Source: Conexibacter sp. CPCC 206217
GTDB lineage: Bacteria; Actinomycetota; Thermoleophilia; Solirubrobacterales; Solirubrobacteraceae
Assembly (NCBI RefSeq): GCF_030646165.1
Contig: NZ_JAUTDO010000001.1
Coordinates: 620,001 to 684,000 of the forward strand
DNA: 64,000 bases
Direction: 5' to 3'
Under the pieces are notes generated by a model, which saw only the letters and a list, made by a program, of their open reading frames with translations, made no database searches and was not told where the DNA came from. Shown in pieces: positions 48,876 through 57,710 of this stretch (positions are counted from its first letter, which is position 1; every line of letters starts with the position of its first letter). The position numbers and the translations under genes are program-made.

Positions 48876-49522
48876 GACCGCAGCGTCTCTGCGCACGCCC
48901 ACATCGCCTCTTCGACTTCGAGCGCCGAGACGCCGGCGACGACGACCGCGAACAGCTGCACGCGGCGCGTCCTCTTCGTCACCGATCGCTCGGCCGCAAC
49001 GTCGCCGAACAGCAGCGAGATCGGGCCGCGCTCGTCAGCGATCACGATGCGGCCCGGCGGGAGCGGCGTGGCGTCGTTCCCCTCCCCCAACTGTTCGCGC
49101 TCGCCGGAGAGACGCAGGCCGAGGCGGCCTTCGACCTGGTCCCCGTCGAGCGCCCACAGCGGGACGCCCGTCTCCATCAGCCCGATCGTCAGCGCGTCGT
49201 CGAGCAGCCCGTGCGACACGAAGCCGCCCTTCACCAGGCGCTCCACCGCGGCCGCCTCGACCGGCACACGCGTCACATCCGGGTCGAGGCCGATGTGGCG
49301 GAAGAAGACGCGATACGCGTGCGGCACGGGCCGCTGGCGCAGCACCAGCGCATCAGCACCGCGGAAGCGGTTGGCCATCAGCGCCAGCCGCTCTCTGACG
49401 CCTCTCGGGCTGCGGCCGAGCTTGCGCTCCAACTCGACGTCGAGCAGCGTCAGACCGAGTTGCGGGAACTCGTCCCGCAGCCGATCGGAGACCCAGCCGG
49501 GGCGGGTGGTCGGCTCGCTCAC
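48872..49522 (-). CDS. B3/B4 tRNA-binding-domain protein
   Basis: 216 residues from GTG 49522. It matches the stand-alone B3/B4 domain of the phenylalanyl-tRNA synthetase beta subunit in outline: RVFFRHIGLDPDVTRVPVEA, then LVKGGFVSHGLLDDALTIGL, GVPLWALDGDQVEG and FAVVVAGVSALEVEEAM. Stand-alone members are thought to act in editing or amino-acid/tRNA recognition, but their role is poorly defined. GTG overlaps the redoxin stop (GTGA) and its own stop overlaps the next ATG. Its presence at the end of an Mce operon is unexplained. Confidence 0.8.
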   Translation of the reverse strand: MSEPTTRPGWVSDRLRDEFPQLGLTLLDVELERKLGRSPRGVRERLALMANRFRGADALVLRQRPVPHAYRVFFRHIGLDPDVTRVPVEAAAVERLVKGGFVSHGLLDDALTIGLMETGVPLWALDGDQVEGRLGLRLSGEREQLGEGNDATPLPPGRIVIADERGPISLLFGDVAAERSVTKRTRRVQLFAVVVAGVSALEVEEAMWACAETLRS

Positions 49523-50283
49523 TGTCTCACCAGCGCCTGCACCTGGGCCGCCAGCACACGTGGCGTCGAGGCCTCGTCCCCCAGCAGCGTCTCCGTCACT
49601 CTCCCGCCTCTCGCCGCCAGCACGACCGTCGGGCAGACCGCGATCCCGTAAAGGTTGGCGACGGCGCCGTCGCGATCCTGCGCGAGCGGGAAGGTCCAGC
49701 CGTGGGTTCTTGCGAGTTGGCGGAAGTCGTCGCGCTTGCCCTTGATCCCGACCGCGGCGAACGCGACCTGCGGGAAGTCCGCGGCAACCGACTGCATCAC
49801 GTCCAGCTCGCGGGTGCACTTGTCCGCGCCGGAGGTCAGGAAGGCGAGCACGAGCGGTCGGTCTCTCGCGAGCGTGCAGGCGTTGAGCGCGCGCGGGTCG
49901 GTCACGTCGCAGGCGGGCACGGCGCCCGCGTCACCCTGGTCGGGTCTCGTGGCGACGTTGGCGTCACCTTCGAGGTCGCTCGTCACCAGCGGGGCGGCGA
50001 AGGGCGGGAGCGTCTTGCCGACCACGGGACCGGTCGACCCCGGTCCCTCCGTGCGCAGCGTGTTGAGCGAGATGTAGGCGATGACGATCAGGCCGACGAT
50101 GCCGACGATCCAGCCATATCGCACGCGCCCAGGCGGCTGGGCCGATGGTGGATGCGCTCCCCCGGGCTCCGCTGGCGAGCGAACGGTCTCAGGATCCGAC
50201 GGCGTGCCAGACGTACGCGCGGGTGTTCGCGGCGCCGGCGGCCACGCCGCGCCTGGCTCGCCCGGCTCTGGCTCGCGCGTCAT
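49519..50283 (-). CDS. Membrane-anchored thioredoxin-fold (TlpA/redoxin-like) protein
   Basis: 254 residues. Pro-rich cytoplasmic N-terminus (1-55), one TM (about 57-73, IVGIVGLIVIAYISLNTL), then an exported thioredoxin-like domain (about 85-254). The usual CxxC is missing: the site reads SGADKCTRELDVM, with only the second cysteine. A second Cys precedes the cis-Pro (IAVCPTVVLAA), and two more lie in an insert (PACDVTDPRALNACTLAR). It may therefore form a non-standard disulfide or be a thiol peroxidase-like variant. It overlaps MMPL by ATGA and the B3/B4 gene by GTGA. Confidence 0.8.
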   Translation of the reverse strand: MTREPEPGEPGAAWPPAPRTPARTSGTPSDPETVRSPAEPGGAHPPSAQPPGRVRYGWIVGIVGLIVIAYISLNTLRTEGPGSTGPVVGKTLPPFAAPLVTSDLEGDANVATRPDQGDAGAVPACDVTDPRALNACTLARDRPLVLAFLTSGADKCTRELDVMQSVAADFPQVAFAAVGIKGKRDDFRQLARTHGWTFPLAQDRDGAVANLYGIAVCPTVVLAARGGRVTETLLGDEASTPRVLAAQVQALVRQ

Positions 50284-53066
50284 GCGAACGGCGCGTCAGA
50301 CCGCGCCGTCGAGCGGCGGCGGCGCCGGCCCGGCAGCGGCAGCCGCTGCGCGACGCGGGCGAAGACGCCGCGCTCGGCCAGCACCAGGACCGACGGCAGC
50401 ACGACCAGCACGCCGATCAGCGACGCCGCCAGGTCGACCACGGTCACGATCCCGAAGTCGCGCAGCATCCGGATGTCGGAGAAGGCGAGCACGCCGAAGC
50501 CAGCGATTGCGGTCACGCCCGAGGCAACGACCGCGCGACCGGTCGAGCGGTACGTGCGCGCGAGCGCGTCACCGAGGTCGCGGCCGTCCGCGCGCTCCTG
50601 GCGGAAGCGCTCGGACAGCAGCACGCTGAACTCCGTCGAGATCGCGATCACGAGCGCTCCGAGCGTCGCCGACAGCGGGTTCAGCGGCACGCGCGTCAGG
50701 AACAGCACGAGCGCCGACCAGCCGGTCGCGAGCGCGATCGGCAGCAGCGGCACGAGCGCGCGGCCCGCGCTGCGGAAGATCGCGAACAGGACAGCAGCAA
50801 CCGCCAGCAGGCCCAGCACGACGGTCAGCAGCCGGCGCGTCGCCGACGACAGGTCCGCGTTGGCCTGCGCGGTCACGACGGGGAGGCCGGCAAGCTGCGC
50901 CTCGACGCCCTTGGGCGGATTCAGCTCCGCGCGCAGCACGTCGACGACACGCTGCTGCTCGTCGAGCGGCATCAGTCGGATCCCGAACGCGAGCGTCGCG
51001 GCGCGGCGGTCGCTCGACAGCACCGCAGAGGCGAAGTACGGCGGGACCGCGTCCAGCAGCGCGTCGATCTGTCTCTGCGTGGAGGCAGCCGACCCGGAGA
51101 ACAGATCCGGCAGAGAGAACGCTGGGCACAGTTTCGCGTCCGTGCAGCCGCTTCTAGCGTCGTAGCCGAGGCGTCTGAGCACGCGGCCCTGGTAGTCGCT
51201 CATCCAGCTCACGACGGCCGGGCTCGCAACGTCGTCGCCCCGCACGACGATGTCGATCTCGCCCGATGATCTGGTCGCGTCCTGCAGCGTCGTCAGATCC
51301 GCGAGCGCGGGCATGTCGGCCGGCACGAGTTTCGTCACGTCGGAGACGACATCGGTCTGCGTCTCCACGCACCAGCCGACGACCGCAAGCGCCAGCGCGA
51401 CCGCGAGGATGCGGCCCGGGCGGCGCAGCGAGACGGCGATCAGGCCGGCGGAGGTCGGGCGACGGCGGACGAGGGCGCGGACCGGGCGGGGTCGCGCGAG
51501 CGTGTGGCCGACGCCGGCGAGCAGGTCACGGGCTCCGGCGAGCGAGGCGGAGAGGGCGCGGCCGAGTGCTGCGAATGCCCGAGCGGGAACGGAGAACAGG
51601 CGTGTGGTGGCCGCCGTGATGCGGCTGCCGCGGCGCGACGAGCGGTCGCCGATCCCGCCGTTTCGGGTGACGGGGCCTGGCGCAACATCCCGGCGCGCGC
51701 TCAGCGCCAGCGCCGCCGACCCCGCCGTGATCGTCACGAGGAACGCGATCGCGATGCCGACGACGAGCAGCAGGCCGAAGCCGCGCACCATCGGCACGGG
51801 CGACAGCAGCAGCACGAGGAAGCCGGTCGCCGTCGCAAGTCCGGCGGTGGCGATCGTCGGCGCGCCGGCGCGCGCCGCCAACCCGACAGCATCCGCCCCG
51901 CGGACACCCGCCTCCCGCTGCTCCTCCACGCGCGACTGGAACTGGATCGCGTAGTCGACCGCAAGACCGATCAGTACGGGCAGCACCGCGATCGACGCCA
52001 TCGTCAGCTCGGCGCCGGCGAGACGCATCAGGCCGAACGTGAGGCCGGCGGCTGAGAGGGCAAGCGCGAGCGGCAGCAGACGCAGGCGCGCGCGGAAGAC
52101 GAGCAGCAGCACGAGCGCCATCGCCGCGACGGCGGCGCCGAGCAGCAGCGTCAGCTCGCCGGTGACGGAGTCGGCGAGGTCGTCGACGACGACCGGGACG
52201 CCCGAGACGGTGTACGTCCCGCCGCGTCTGAGTCTGAACATCGGCATCGCAACCGCGTCGCGCACGAGGCTGATCGCCTGCGCCCGGTCAGCCTGCGAGA
52301 GGTCGTCGCGCAGCCGCACCTGGATCAGCGCGGAGTCTCTGCTCGGGAACAGATAGGTGAAACGCGACTTCGGCACATCTGCGCCACGGGCCGGATCGAA
52401 GACGATCTGCGAGACGAAGTCTCTGTTGTCGATCTGCGGCATCCCTCTCAGGCCGCTGTCGAGCGCGAGTCTGGCGACCGCCGCGAGCACCTGCTGCGAA
52501 GCTTTGTTAGCCGCCGCGTCGCCAGCACGCTGCTGCTCGGCCGCGCTGCCCCCGGCTCTCGCGACCCGCTGCTCGGCCGCTCTGCGCGCCGTCGCCGCCT
52601 CCGCTCTCGCGCGCGTCAGCTCTGCGAAGAGGGTGTCCTGCAACGCGCGCGCGGCCTCGTTCAGGAAGGTGCCTGGTCCATACACGACGCGCGCGGGCTT
52701 GAGGGCGGCGAGCTTCGCGCACGGACTGTCGTCGCCGCCGTACGGTCTCGCGCCGGCCGGGACGTTGCCGCCGAGGCAGCCTTCGAGCTGAACCGCGCGA
52801 CCGAGGTCGTCGGTCAGGACGAAGTCTGCAACGCGCTCTCGCACGAGCACGAGGATCGCGTCGTCGCCGAAGTCGCGATGGAAATCGGCCGTCGCCTTGC
52901 CGGCATCGGACGAGCGGCCGGCGAGCGTGTCGGTGCTCGTGCTCGCCTGCAGCCCCAGCGCCAACACGCCGCCCCCGACGGCGAGCGCAAACACCGCGAG
53001 CAGCACAACGAGCGGGCGGCCCGCAGCGGCCCGGGCGACGCGCTCGAGACCCTCTCGCATCCGCAC
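50280..53066 (-). CDS. MMPL/RND-family lipid transporter
   Basis: 928 residues, start GTG 53066 or ATG 53060. Two similar halves, each with a leading TM, a large exported loop and about five to six TM segments. Typical segments are MASIAVLPVLIGLAVDYAIQ in the first half and LGALVIAISTEFSVLLSERF in the second, plus GAPTIATAGLATATGFLVLL. MMPL and HpnN-type members export lipids or hydrophobic compounds using the proton gradient. Placed 67 bp after the last Mce gene and coupled to the redoxin gene, it probably handles the same envelope lipids as the Mce system; direction and substrate unknown. Confidence 0.88.
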   Translation of the reverse strand: MRMREGLERVARAAAGRPLVVLLAVFALAVGGGVLALGLQASTSTDTLAGRSSDAGKATADFHRDFGDDAILVLVRERVADFVLTDDLGRAVQLEGCLGGNVPAGARPYGGDDSPCAKLAALKPARVVYGPGTFLNEAARALQDTLFAELTRARAEAATARRAAEQRVARAGGSAAEQQRAGDAAANKASQQVLAAVARLALDSGLRGMPQIDNRDFVSQIVFDPARGADVPKSRFTYLFPSRDSALIQVRLRDDLSQADRAQAISLVRDAVAMPMFRLRRGGTYTVSGVPVVVDDLADSVTGELTLLLGAAVAAMALVLLLVFRARLRLLPLALALSAAGLTFGLMRLAGAELTMASIAVLPVLIGLAVDYAIQFQSRVEEQREAGVRGADAVGLAARAGAPTIATAGLATATGFLVLLLSPVPMVRGFGLLLVVGIAIAFLVTITAGSAALALSARRDVAPGPVTRNGGIGDRSSRRGSRITAATTRLFSVPARAFAALGRALSASLAGARDLLAGVGHTLARPRPVRALVRRRPTSAGLIAVSLRRPGRILAVALALAVVGWCVETQTDVVSDVTKLVPADMPALADLTTLQDATRSSGEIDIVVRGDDVASPAVVSWMSDYQGRVLRRLGYDARSGCTDAKLCPAFSLPDLFSGSAASTQRQIDALLDAVPPYFASAVLSSDRRAATLAFGIRLMPLDEQQRVVDVLRAELNPPKGVEAQLAGLPVVTAQANADLSSATRRLLTVVLGLLAVAAVLFAIFRSAGRALVPLLPIALATGWSALVLFLTRVPLNPLSATLGALVIAISTEFSVLLSERFRQERADGRDLGDALARTYRSTGRAVVASGVTAIAGFGVLAFSDIRMLRDFGIVTVVDLAASLIGVLVVLPSVLVLAERGVFARVAQRLPLPGRRRRRSTARSDAPFA

Positions 53067-53133
53067 GGTCAGCCGAGGCTAGCGCGCGCCTGAGCGGCGC
53101 GCGTCAGCCGGACGGATGCCGCAGCGCGCTGGC

Positions 53134-54669
53134 TCACGGCTGCGATGGCGGATCAGCGACCACGTGCGGGTAGTCGCCGGAGAAGCCGGGGAATCTGCCT
53201 TGCAGGCGGCAGGCGGGTGCGGGGACGTCGGTGTAGCTGCCGCTGGTCAGGTTCGAGGAGCCAGGCGGGTCAGCGGTCGCACGGAATGCGAGCAGTTGGA
53301 GGAACTGCGGAGCGTCCGGTCCGATGCCGCCGATAATCGATGCTGTGTCGGCAGGGAAATTCGGCACCGGGCGCAGGCCGTCAACACATTGGCGCGTCTC
53401 GAACGATGCCAGGCCGCGAGCGAGATCCCCGCCAGTGCCCGGCGAGCGATAGGGATTGCCGCGGTTGTATGCGAGGCGTTTCGGATATGTCGCGAGCATC
53501 TCAGGTGTGAAAGGCGTCGTCCCGCGAAGCGCGCCGTTGGCACCATTGATGCCGATGCCGTTCGCGGCCGCCGTGAAGTTGCCGAAGAACGCGTCGATCT
53601 CCGGCAGGTAGTCGCCGACGAACGCGAGCACCGGGTTCAATGTGCGCGTGAATGGGTCGAGCTGACCCAGCGCCGGCCGCAGGTCGTCGAGGAAACGTGA
53701 GAATGCCGGCAGGCCTCTGTATGAAGCAGTGATGAGTGGCCCGAGATCGACGAAGAAGTCACGGAAGGGTGGCGCGACTCTCGACAAGGACGCGAGCGTC
53801 GGGCTCAACTGCCGCGCGACGGGCTGCAGTTGCAGGACGAGCGGATCGGTGTTTCTGGCGAACTCGTTGAGACGCTCGACCGTCAGCTGCCCCTCGCGCT
53901 CGAACGTCGGCAACGCACGGAACGTCGCCTGCAGTGCCTCGTTGCGATCGGCGATCGTCCCAAAGACCTGGTTGGAGTTGCTGATCAGGTCGCGCAGCTC
54001 GCCGTTGCGGCCAGCCAGCGCGTCGAACACGACGCCGGTGTTCTTGATCAATGCCTGCACCTCGGGTCTCTGTCTGTCGAGCACCTCCAGCAGGTTGTTG
54101 GTCCCCTCCGCGAACGGCGCGAGGTTGCCGAGCGCGTCGTTGAAGTCCTGCCCGCGGCCTCTGAGCCCCTCCGCGGTCGACTGCATCCAGACCTGGAACG
54201 CGCGCCGCGTCGGCTCGTCGAACGAGCGGAAGATCTCGTCCAGCTCGACCGTTCTCTGCACGTTCGCAGCCGGCAGCACGCCGCCCTCGGCCAGGAGTCC
54301 GTCGGACTTGTTGCCCGGTGTCAGCTCAACGTAGGTCTCGCCCAAGAGCGTCTTCTGCCGCAGGATCGCCCGCGCGTCTCTCGGTATCGGTGCGTAGCGC
54401 TCGTCGATCTGAAGCGTGGCGTCGGTCGTGTCGTTCGGACCCAGCTCAAGCTTGGCGACCTTACCGACGGGCACGCCGGAGATCCGCACGTCAGCCTGCT
54501 GCGCGAGCTGCGCAGCTTCGGGGAAGTACGCGTGGAACTGGTAGCCCTTCGGCTTCAGCGGGACAGATCCGCCGAACGAGATCCAGAGGTAGAGCAGCAG
54601 ACCAAAGCACGACAGTGCGAAGCCCGCCATGACGAGGATGCGACCGAGTGTCGGAGCTTGCTTCTGCAT
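53134..54669 (-). CDS. Mce-family protein 6 of operon (MceF position)
   Basis: 511 residues. One N-terminal TM (about 10-31, LGRILVMAGFALSCFGLLLY) is followed by the MlaD/Mce domain (about 42-120: YQFHAYFPEAAQLAQQADVR, ISGVPVGKVAKLEL, LLGETYVELTPG). A long helical region then runs to about 400. The last 110 residues hold four cysteine-containing, Pro-rich segments. Six Mce subunits assemble with the YrbE permease to form a lipid conduit across the envelope. ATG 54669 has GGAG in the 9-bp gap after the fifth Mce gene. Confidence 0.9.
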   Translation of the reverse strand: MQKQAPTLGRILVMAGFALSCFGLLLYLWISFGGSVPLKPKGYQFHAYFPEAAQLAQQADVRISGVPVGKVAKLELGPNDTTDATLQIDERYAPIPRDARAILRQKTLLGETYVELTPGNKSDGLLAEGGVLPAANVQRTVELDEIFRSFDEPTRRAFQVWMQSTAEGLRGRGQDFNDALGNLAPFAEGTNNLLEVLDRQRPEVQALIKNTGVVFDALAGRNGELRDLISNSNQVFGTIADRNEALQATFRALPTFEREGQLTVERLNEFARNTDPLVLQLQPVARQLSPTLASLSRVAPPFRDFFVDLGPLITASYRGLPAFSRFLDDLRPALGQLDPFTRTLNPVLAFVGDYLPEIDAFFGNFTAAANGIGINGANGALRGTTPFTPEMLATYPKRLAYNRGNPYRSPGTGGDLARGLASFETRQCVDGLRPVPNFPADTASIIGGIGPDAPQFLQLLAFRATADPPGSSNLTSGSYTDVPAPACRLQGRFPGFSGDYPHVVADPPSQP

Positions 54670-54678
54670 CTCAGCTCC

Positions 54679-56007
54679 TCATCTCCCACAAAACGCTGGC
54701 GAGGTGTCGGGCAGATTGGAAAGCTGCGTGGCGAGTGTGATGGCGGCACCAGCTGGCTCGTCAGCGCCCTTGACGCCTCCGATCGCTCTCAGGTTGAAGC
54801 AGTTGACGTAGAGCGCCGCACGCAGGTTCGCGCCCATCGCGTCCTGAGTCCCGAGCGCCGAGTTCGCAAGATGGCCGAGCCAGGTCAAGTAGAAGAGGTA
54901 GCCCTCCTGCCCGCCTCTGTACGCAAGCGCGTTGAAGAACTCGTTGAGGATCCCGAACGTTCTGACGAGATCAGGCGATGCCGCCGCGAGCTTCTGCGCC
55001 GCCGGGCGCAGCTCCTCGATCACCGGCGTGGCGGCGACGGTGAAGGGCCGGATCTGATCACGGATGATCGGCGTCGTCTCCTTCAGGAACGGCCGCGTCG
55101 CGGTCAGTGCCGGGCCGAGCTCGCGCGCGAACGGCCGCAGGCTCTCCAACGCGGGGCCAGCCGTGTCGGCGAACTCTCTCGTCGCCGACAGCGCCGACTG
55201 CGTCTGCTGCAGCGTGGACGGCAGCAGCGCAAGCGTCTGCTCGATGTTGTCGCCCTGCGCGGCGAAGCGTCTGAAGACCGCCTGCGAGCTGTCGACGAAC
55301 TGTGCGAGCTTCTGGTCGTCTCTGCTGAGCGAATTCGTCAGCACGCCGAAGTTCGTGATCGCGCGTCGGATGTGTCTACGGCGCGTTCTCAGCAGCTCGG
55401 TCGCGCGCTGCGCGTCTCTGGCGAGCGGGTCGAAGCGACGGAAGACCTGCGCCAGCTCTCTGCCGTTGCCGGTCAAGCCGACGGCGGCGCTGTTGAGCAG
55501 CAGTTGCAGGTAGGTGCGCGTGTCGCCGTCGAGCACGGCCAGGATCTCGTCGAGGTTCACGTCGGGCAGCGTCTGCGAGACGGGCACGGTGTAGCCATCC
55601 GGCACGCGTCTGCCCCCGCCTCTTCTGGAGCCGGGGTCGAGTTCCACGACCATGTCCTTCAGGCCCGTCTTCGGCCGCAGCAGCATGGTCGCGTTGTCGT
55701 AGATCTGGTCGTATCTGCGATCGACGCGCATCGTCACGATCGCGCGACCGTTCTCGAGCTGGACGTTGGAGATCTCGCCGACCTGCACGCCGGCGACGTC
55801 GACCGTCTGGCCCTGGCCCGGCGTGATCGCCTGCGCCGTGGAGAACTCGCCTTTCAGGATGAAGTCGTCCTGCCCGAGCACCGGCACCCAGCTCGGGAAG
55901 TAGATCCGCTGATTGGAGAGGATGTAGCCGCCGACTATCGCCGCGACGATGACGAGGCCGAGGATCGCTATGAAGTCGCGCAGATGCTTGCGGATCGCCG
56001 TCTTCAT
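54679..56007 (-). CDS. Mce-family protein 5 of operon
   Basis: 442 residues. TM at about 11-30 (DFIAILGLVIVAAIVGGYIL), MlaD domain about 45-130 (FILKGEFSTAQAITPGQGQT, VDVAGVQVGEISNVQLENG, LLRPKTGLKDMVVELDPG), then a long alpha-helical stretch. It ends with LSNLPDTSPAFCGR. No lipobox, unlike the MceE lipoproteins of mycobacteria. ATG 56007 overlaps the previous gene's stop (ATGA). Confidence 0.9.
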   Translation of the reverse strand: MKTAIRKHLRDFIAILGLVIVAAIVGGYILSNQRIYFPSWVPVLGQDDFILKGEFSTAQAITPGQGQTVDVAGVQVGEISNVQLENGRAIVTMRVDRRYDQIYDNATMLLRPKTGLKDMVVELDPGSRRGGGRRVPDGYTVPVSQTLPDVNLDEILAVLDGDTRTYLQLLLNSAAVGLTGNGRELAQVFRRFDPLARDAQRATELLRTRRRHIRRAITNFGVLTNSLSRDDQKLAQFVDSSQAVFRRFAAQGDNIEQTLALLPSTLQQTQSALSATREFADTAGPALESLRPFARELGPALTATRPFLKETTPIIRDQIRPFTVAATPVIEELRPAAQKLAAASPDLVRTFGILNEFFNALAYRGGQEGYLFYLTWLGHLANSALGTQDAMGANLRAALYVNCFNLRAIGGVKGADEPAGAAITLATQLSNLPDTSPAFCGR

Positions 56008-57710
56008 CTGCCGCCACCGTTCGCGAGCGGGTTGAGGCGCTGGAGCAGCTGGGCGCCGAGCGAGTCCGAGTTTGCGGCTGCCTGCTGGTCTACAGAACTG
56101 GTGGCGGGAGCTGGCGACGGCGTCGCGCCCGTCGTGGTCGTGGTGTCCGTGCTGGTCTCTCTGATAATCGGCGGAGGCGTCGGCACGACGATGCTTCGCG
56201 GCGCCGCCCCCGGACCAGCTTGGGGTCCGTTGAGGTTCGGAACGCCGTTGCTCTTGCAAGGACGGCTCGTCGTGATCAGTGGAGCACTTCTCGGGTAGAG
56301 CGGACGAGTGCCGAGCGGTCTGTCCGTGGCATTGCCGACGAGCGTTCTGCCTCGTCTGTCGCCGATCGCCGAGTACTTCGAGTAGCCGGGCTGGACCTGC
56401 CATTCGCCGCTACCTGCGTTGGCGCGAAGAGACGCCCCATTCCCATCGAAGCTCTGCCCGCCACTGGCCATACCGACGAGGCCGTACCAAAACTCCTTGT
56501 ACGCCTCTACGACGCTGCCATCCGAGCGACGAGTGCTGAGCGCACCATCGTCGAGCTTCACGTTGCCCGCGGGCAGGATCACCTTGTCGAAGCACTGCGC
56601 GAAGTTGTCGATCTGGGGCAGCAGCTTGATCGACTGGTTCGTCAACGCGGCGAGGTCCTTCGTCGCAGGGGTCAGCTGCGCCATCAGCCCCTGCAGCTCA
56701 TCGGGGCCGAGCAGCGCGCGCGTCTGCTCTATCCACGGGAACGAGGCGTTGACGGTCGCAGCGGTCTGCTCGACGCCTGGCAGGATCTCCTTCGCGAACG
56801 CACGGGTCGACGGAAGCGCGGCGTCGACGCTCTGCAGCGCGTCTCTCGCGGTCGCAAGCGTGGCGGGCAGCAGCTGAAGCGTCCGGCTGAGGGCGCCGCT
56901 CTGGTTCGCGAACGCGCTGGCGGTGAGGTTGAAGTTCACGATCAGGTCCTGCAGCTGGCCTTCGCGACTGTCCAGCGCTCTTGCCAGTCTCGCGATCCCC
57001 GCGATCGTGCGCGCCAGGTCCCCGGGTCTGTCACCGAGGAGTGCGTCGTTGACGACTGCCGTGCCCTGCAACGCCGGACCGGCGGAGTCGTAGGAGCGGT
57101 TTATCGCCTCCGCGCCGCTCAGCCCCTGCACAGACGGCGGCAGCTCCGCGTCCTGCTCAGGTGTCGGCTTCGAGTTCAGCGCGGTGCCGTACTCCTCCAG
57201 CACGTGCTGGAGGTCTTCGCGAGAATCTGACTGCAAGGCGGTCAGCAACTGGTCGAGCTGGACCGGCGTCGACGTCTGCGCGACGGGGATCGTGCCGCCG
57301 TCCGGAATGTCAGGCGAGCCCGGCGTGCCCGGTCTCAGATCGACGAAGAAGTTGCCCTCGAGGAAGATGCGCGGCCGGATCTTCGCTGTCGCGTCTCTAT
57401 GGATCGGCAGCCCGGAATCGCCGATCTCCATCGTGACCTGCGACAGGTTCGTGTCCTTGTACTGGCCGACCGACTTGACTCTGCCGACGTTGACGCCGGC
57501 GATCCGCACCGGCGACCCGGCCCGCAGGTTGTTCGAGGTCTCGAAGACGGCCGTGACGCGATAGCCGTGCGTGAACGGGATGTCCTTCGTGAACGCCAGG
57601 TAGACCGGAACGATCAGAACGATCAGAGCGATCAGGCCGATGCGGAAGCGGCTCCAGTGTCTGCGACGCGTCGGCGGCACCGCTCGGCTGTCTCCTCTCG
57701 CGGGCGTCAC
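56004..57710 (-). CDS. Mce-family protein 4 of operon
   Basis: 568 residues, start GTG 57710 overlapping the preceding stop (GTGA). Basic N-terminus, TM about 23-40 (RIGLIALIVLIVPVYLAF), MlaD domain about 50-135 (YRVTAVFETSNNLRAGSPVR, IAGVNVGRVKSVGQYKD, IRPRIFLEGNFFVDLRPG), helical region to about 370, and a Pro/Thr/Ser-rich C-terminus (TSTDTTTTTGATPSPAPATS) that may span the wall. Confidence 0.9.
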   Translation of the reverse strand: MTPARGDSRAVPPTRRRHWSRFRIGLIALIVLIVPVYLAFTKDIPFTHGYRVTAVFETSNNLRAGSPVRIAGVNVGRVKSVGQYKDTNLSQVTMEIGDSGLPIHRDATAKIRPRIFLEGNFFVDLRPGTPGSPDIPDGGTIPVAQTSTPVQLDQLLTALQSDSREDLQHVLEEYGTALNSKPTPEQDAELPPSVQGLSGAEAINRSYDSAGPALQGTAVVNDALLGDRPGDLARTIAGIARLARALDSREGQLQDLIVNFNLTASAFANQSGALSRTLQLLPATLATARDALQSVDAALPSTRAFAKEILPGVEQTAATVNASFPWIEQTRALLGPDELQGLMAQLTPATKDLAALTNQSIKLLPQIDNFAQCFDKVILPAGNVKLDDGALSTRRSDGSVVEAYKEFWYGLVGMASGGQSFDGNGASLRANAGSGEWQVQPGYSKYSAIGDRRGRTLVGNATDRPLGTRPLYPRSAPLITTSRPCKSNGVPNLNGPQAGPGAAPRSIVVPTPPPIIRETSTDTTTTTGATPSPAPATSSVDQQAAANSDSLGAQLLQRLNPLANGGGR

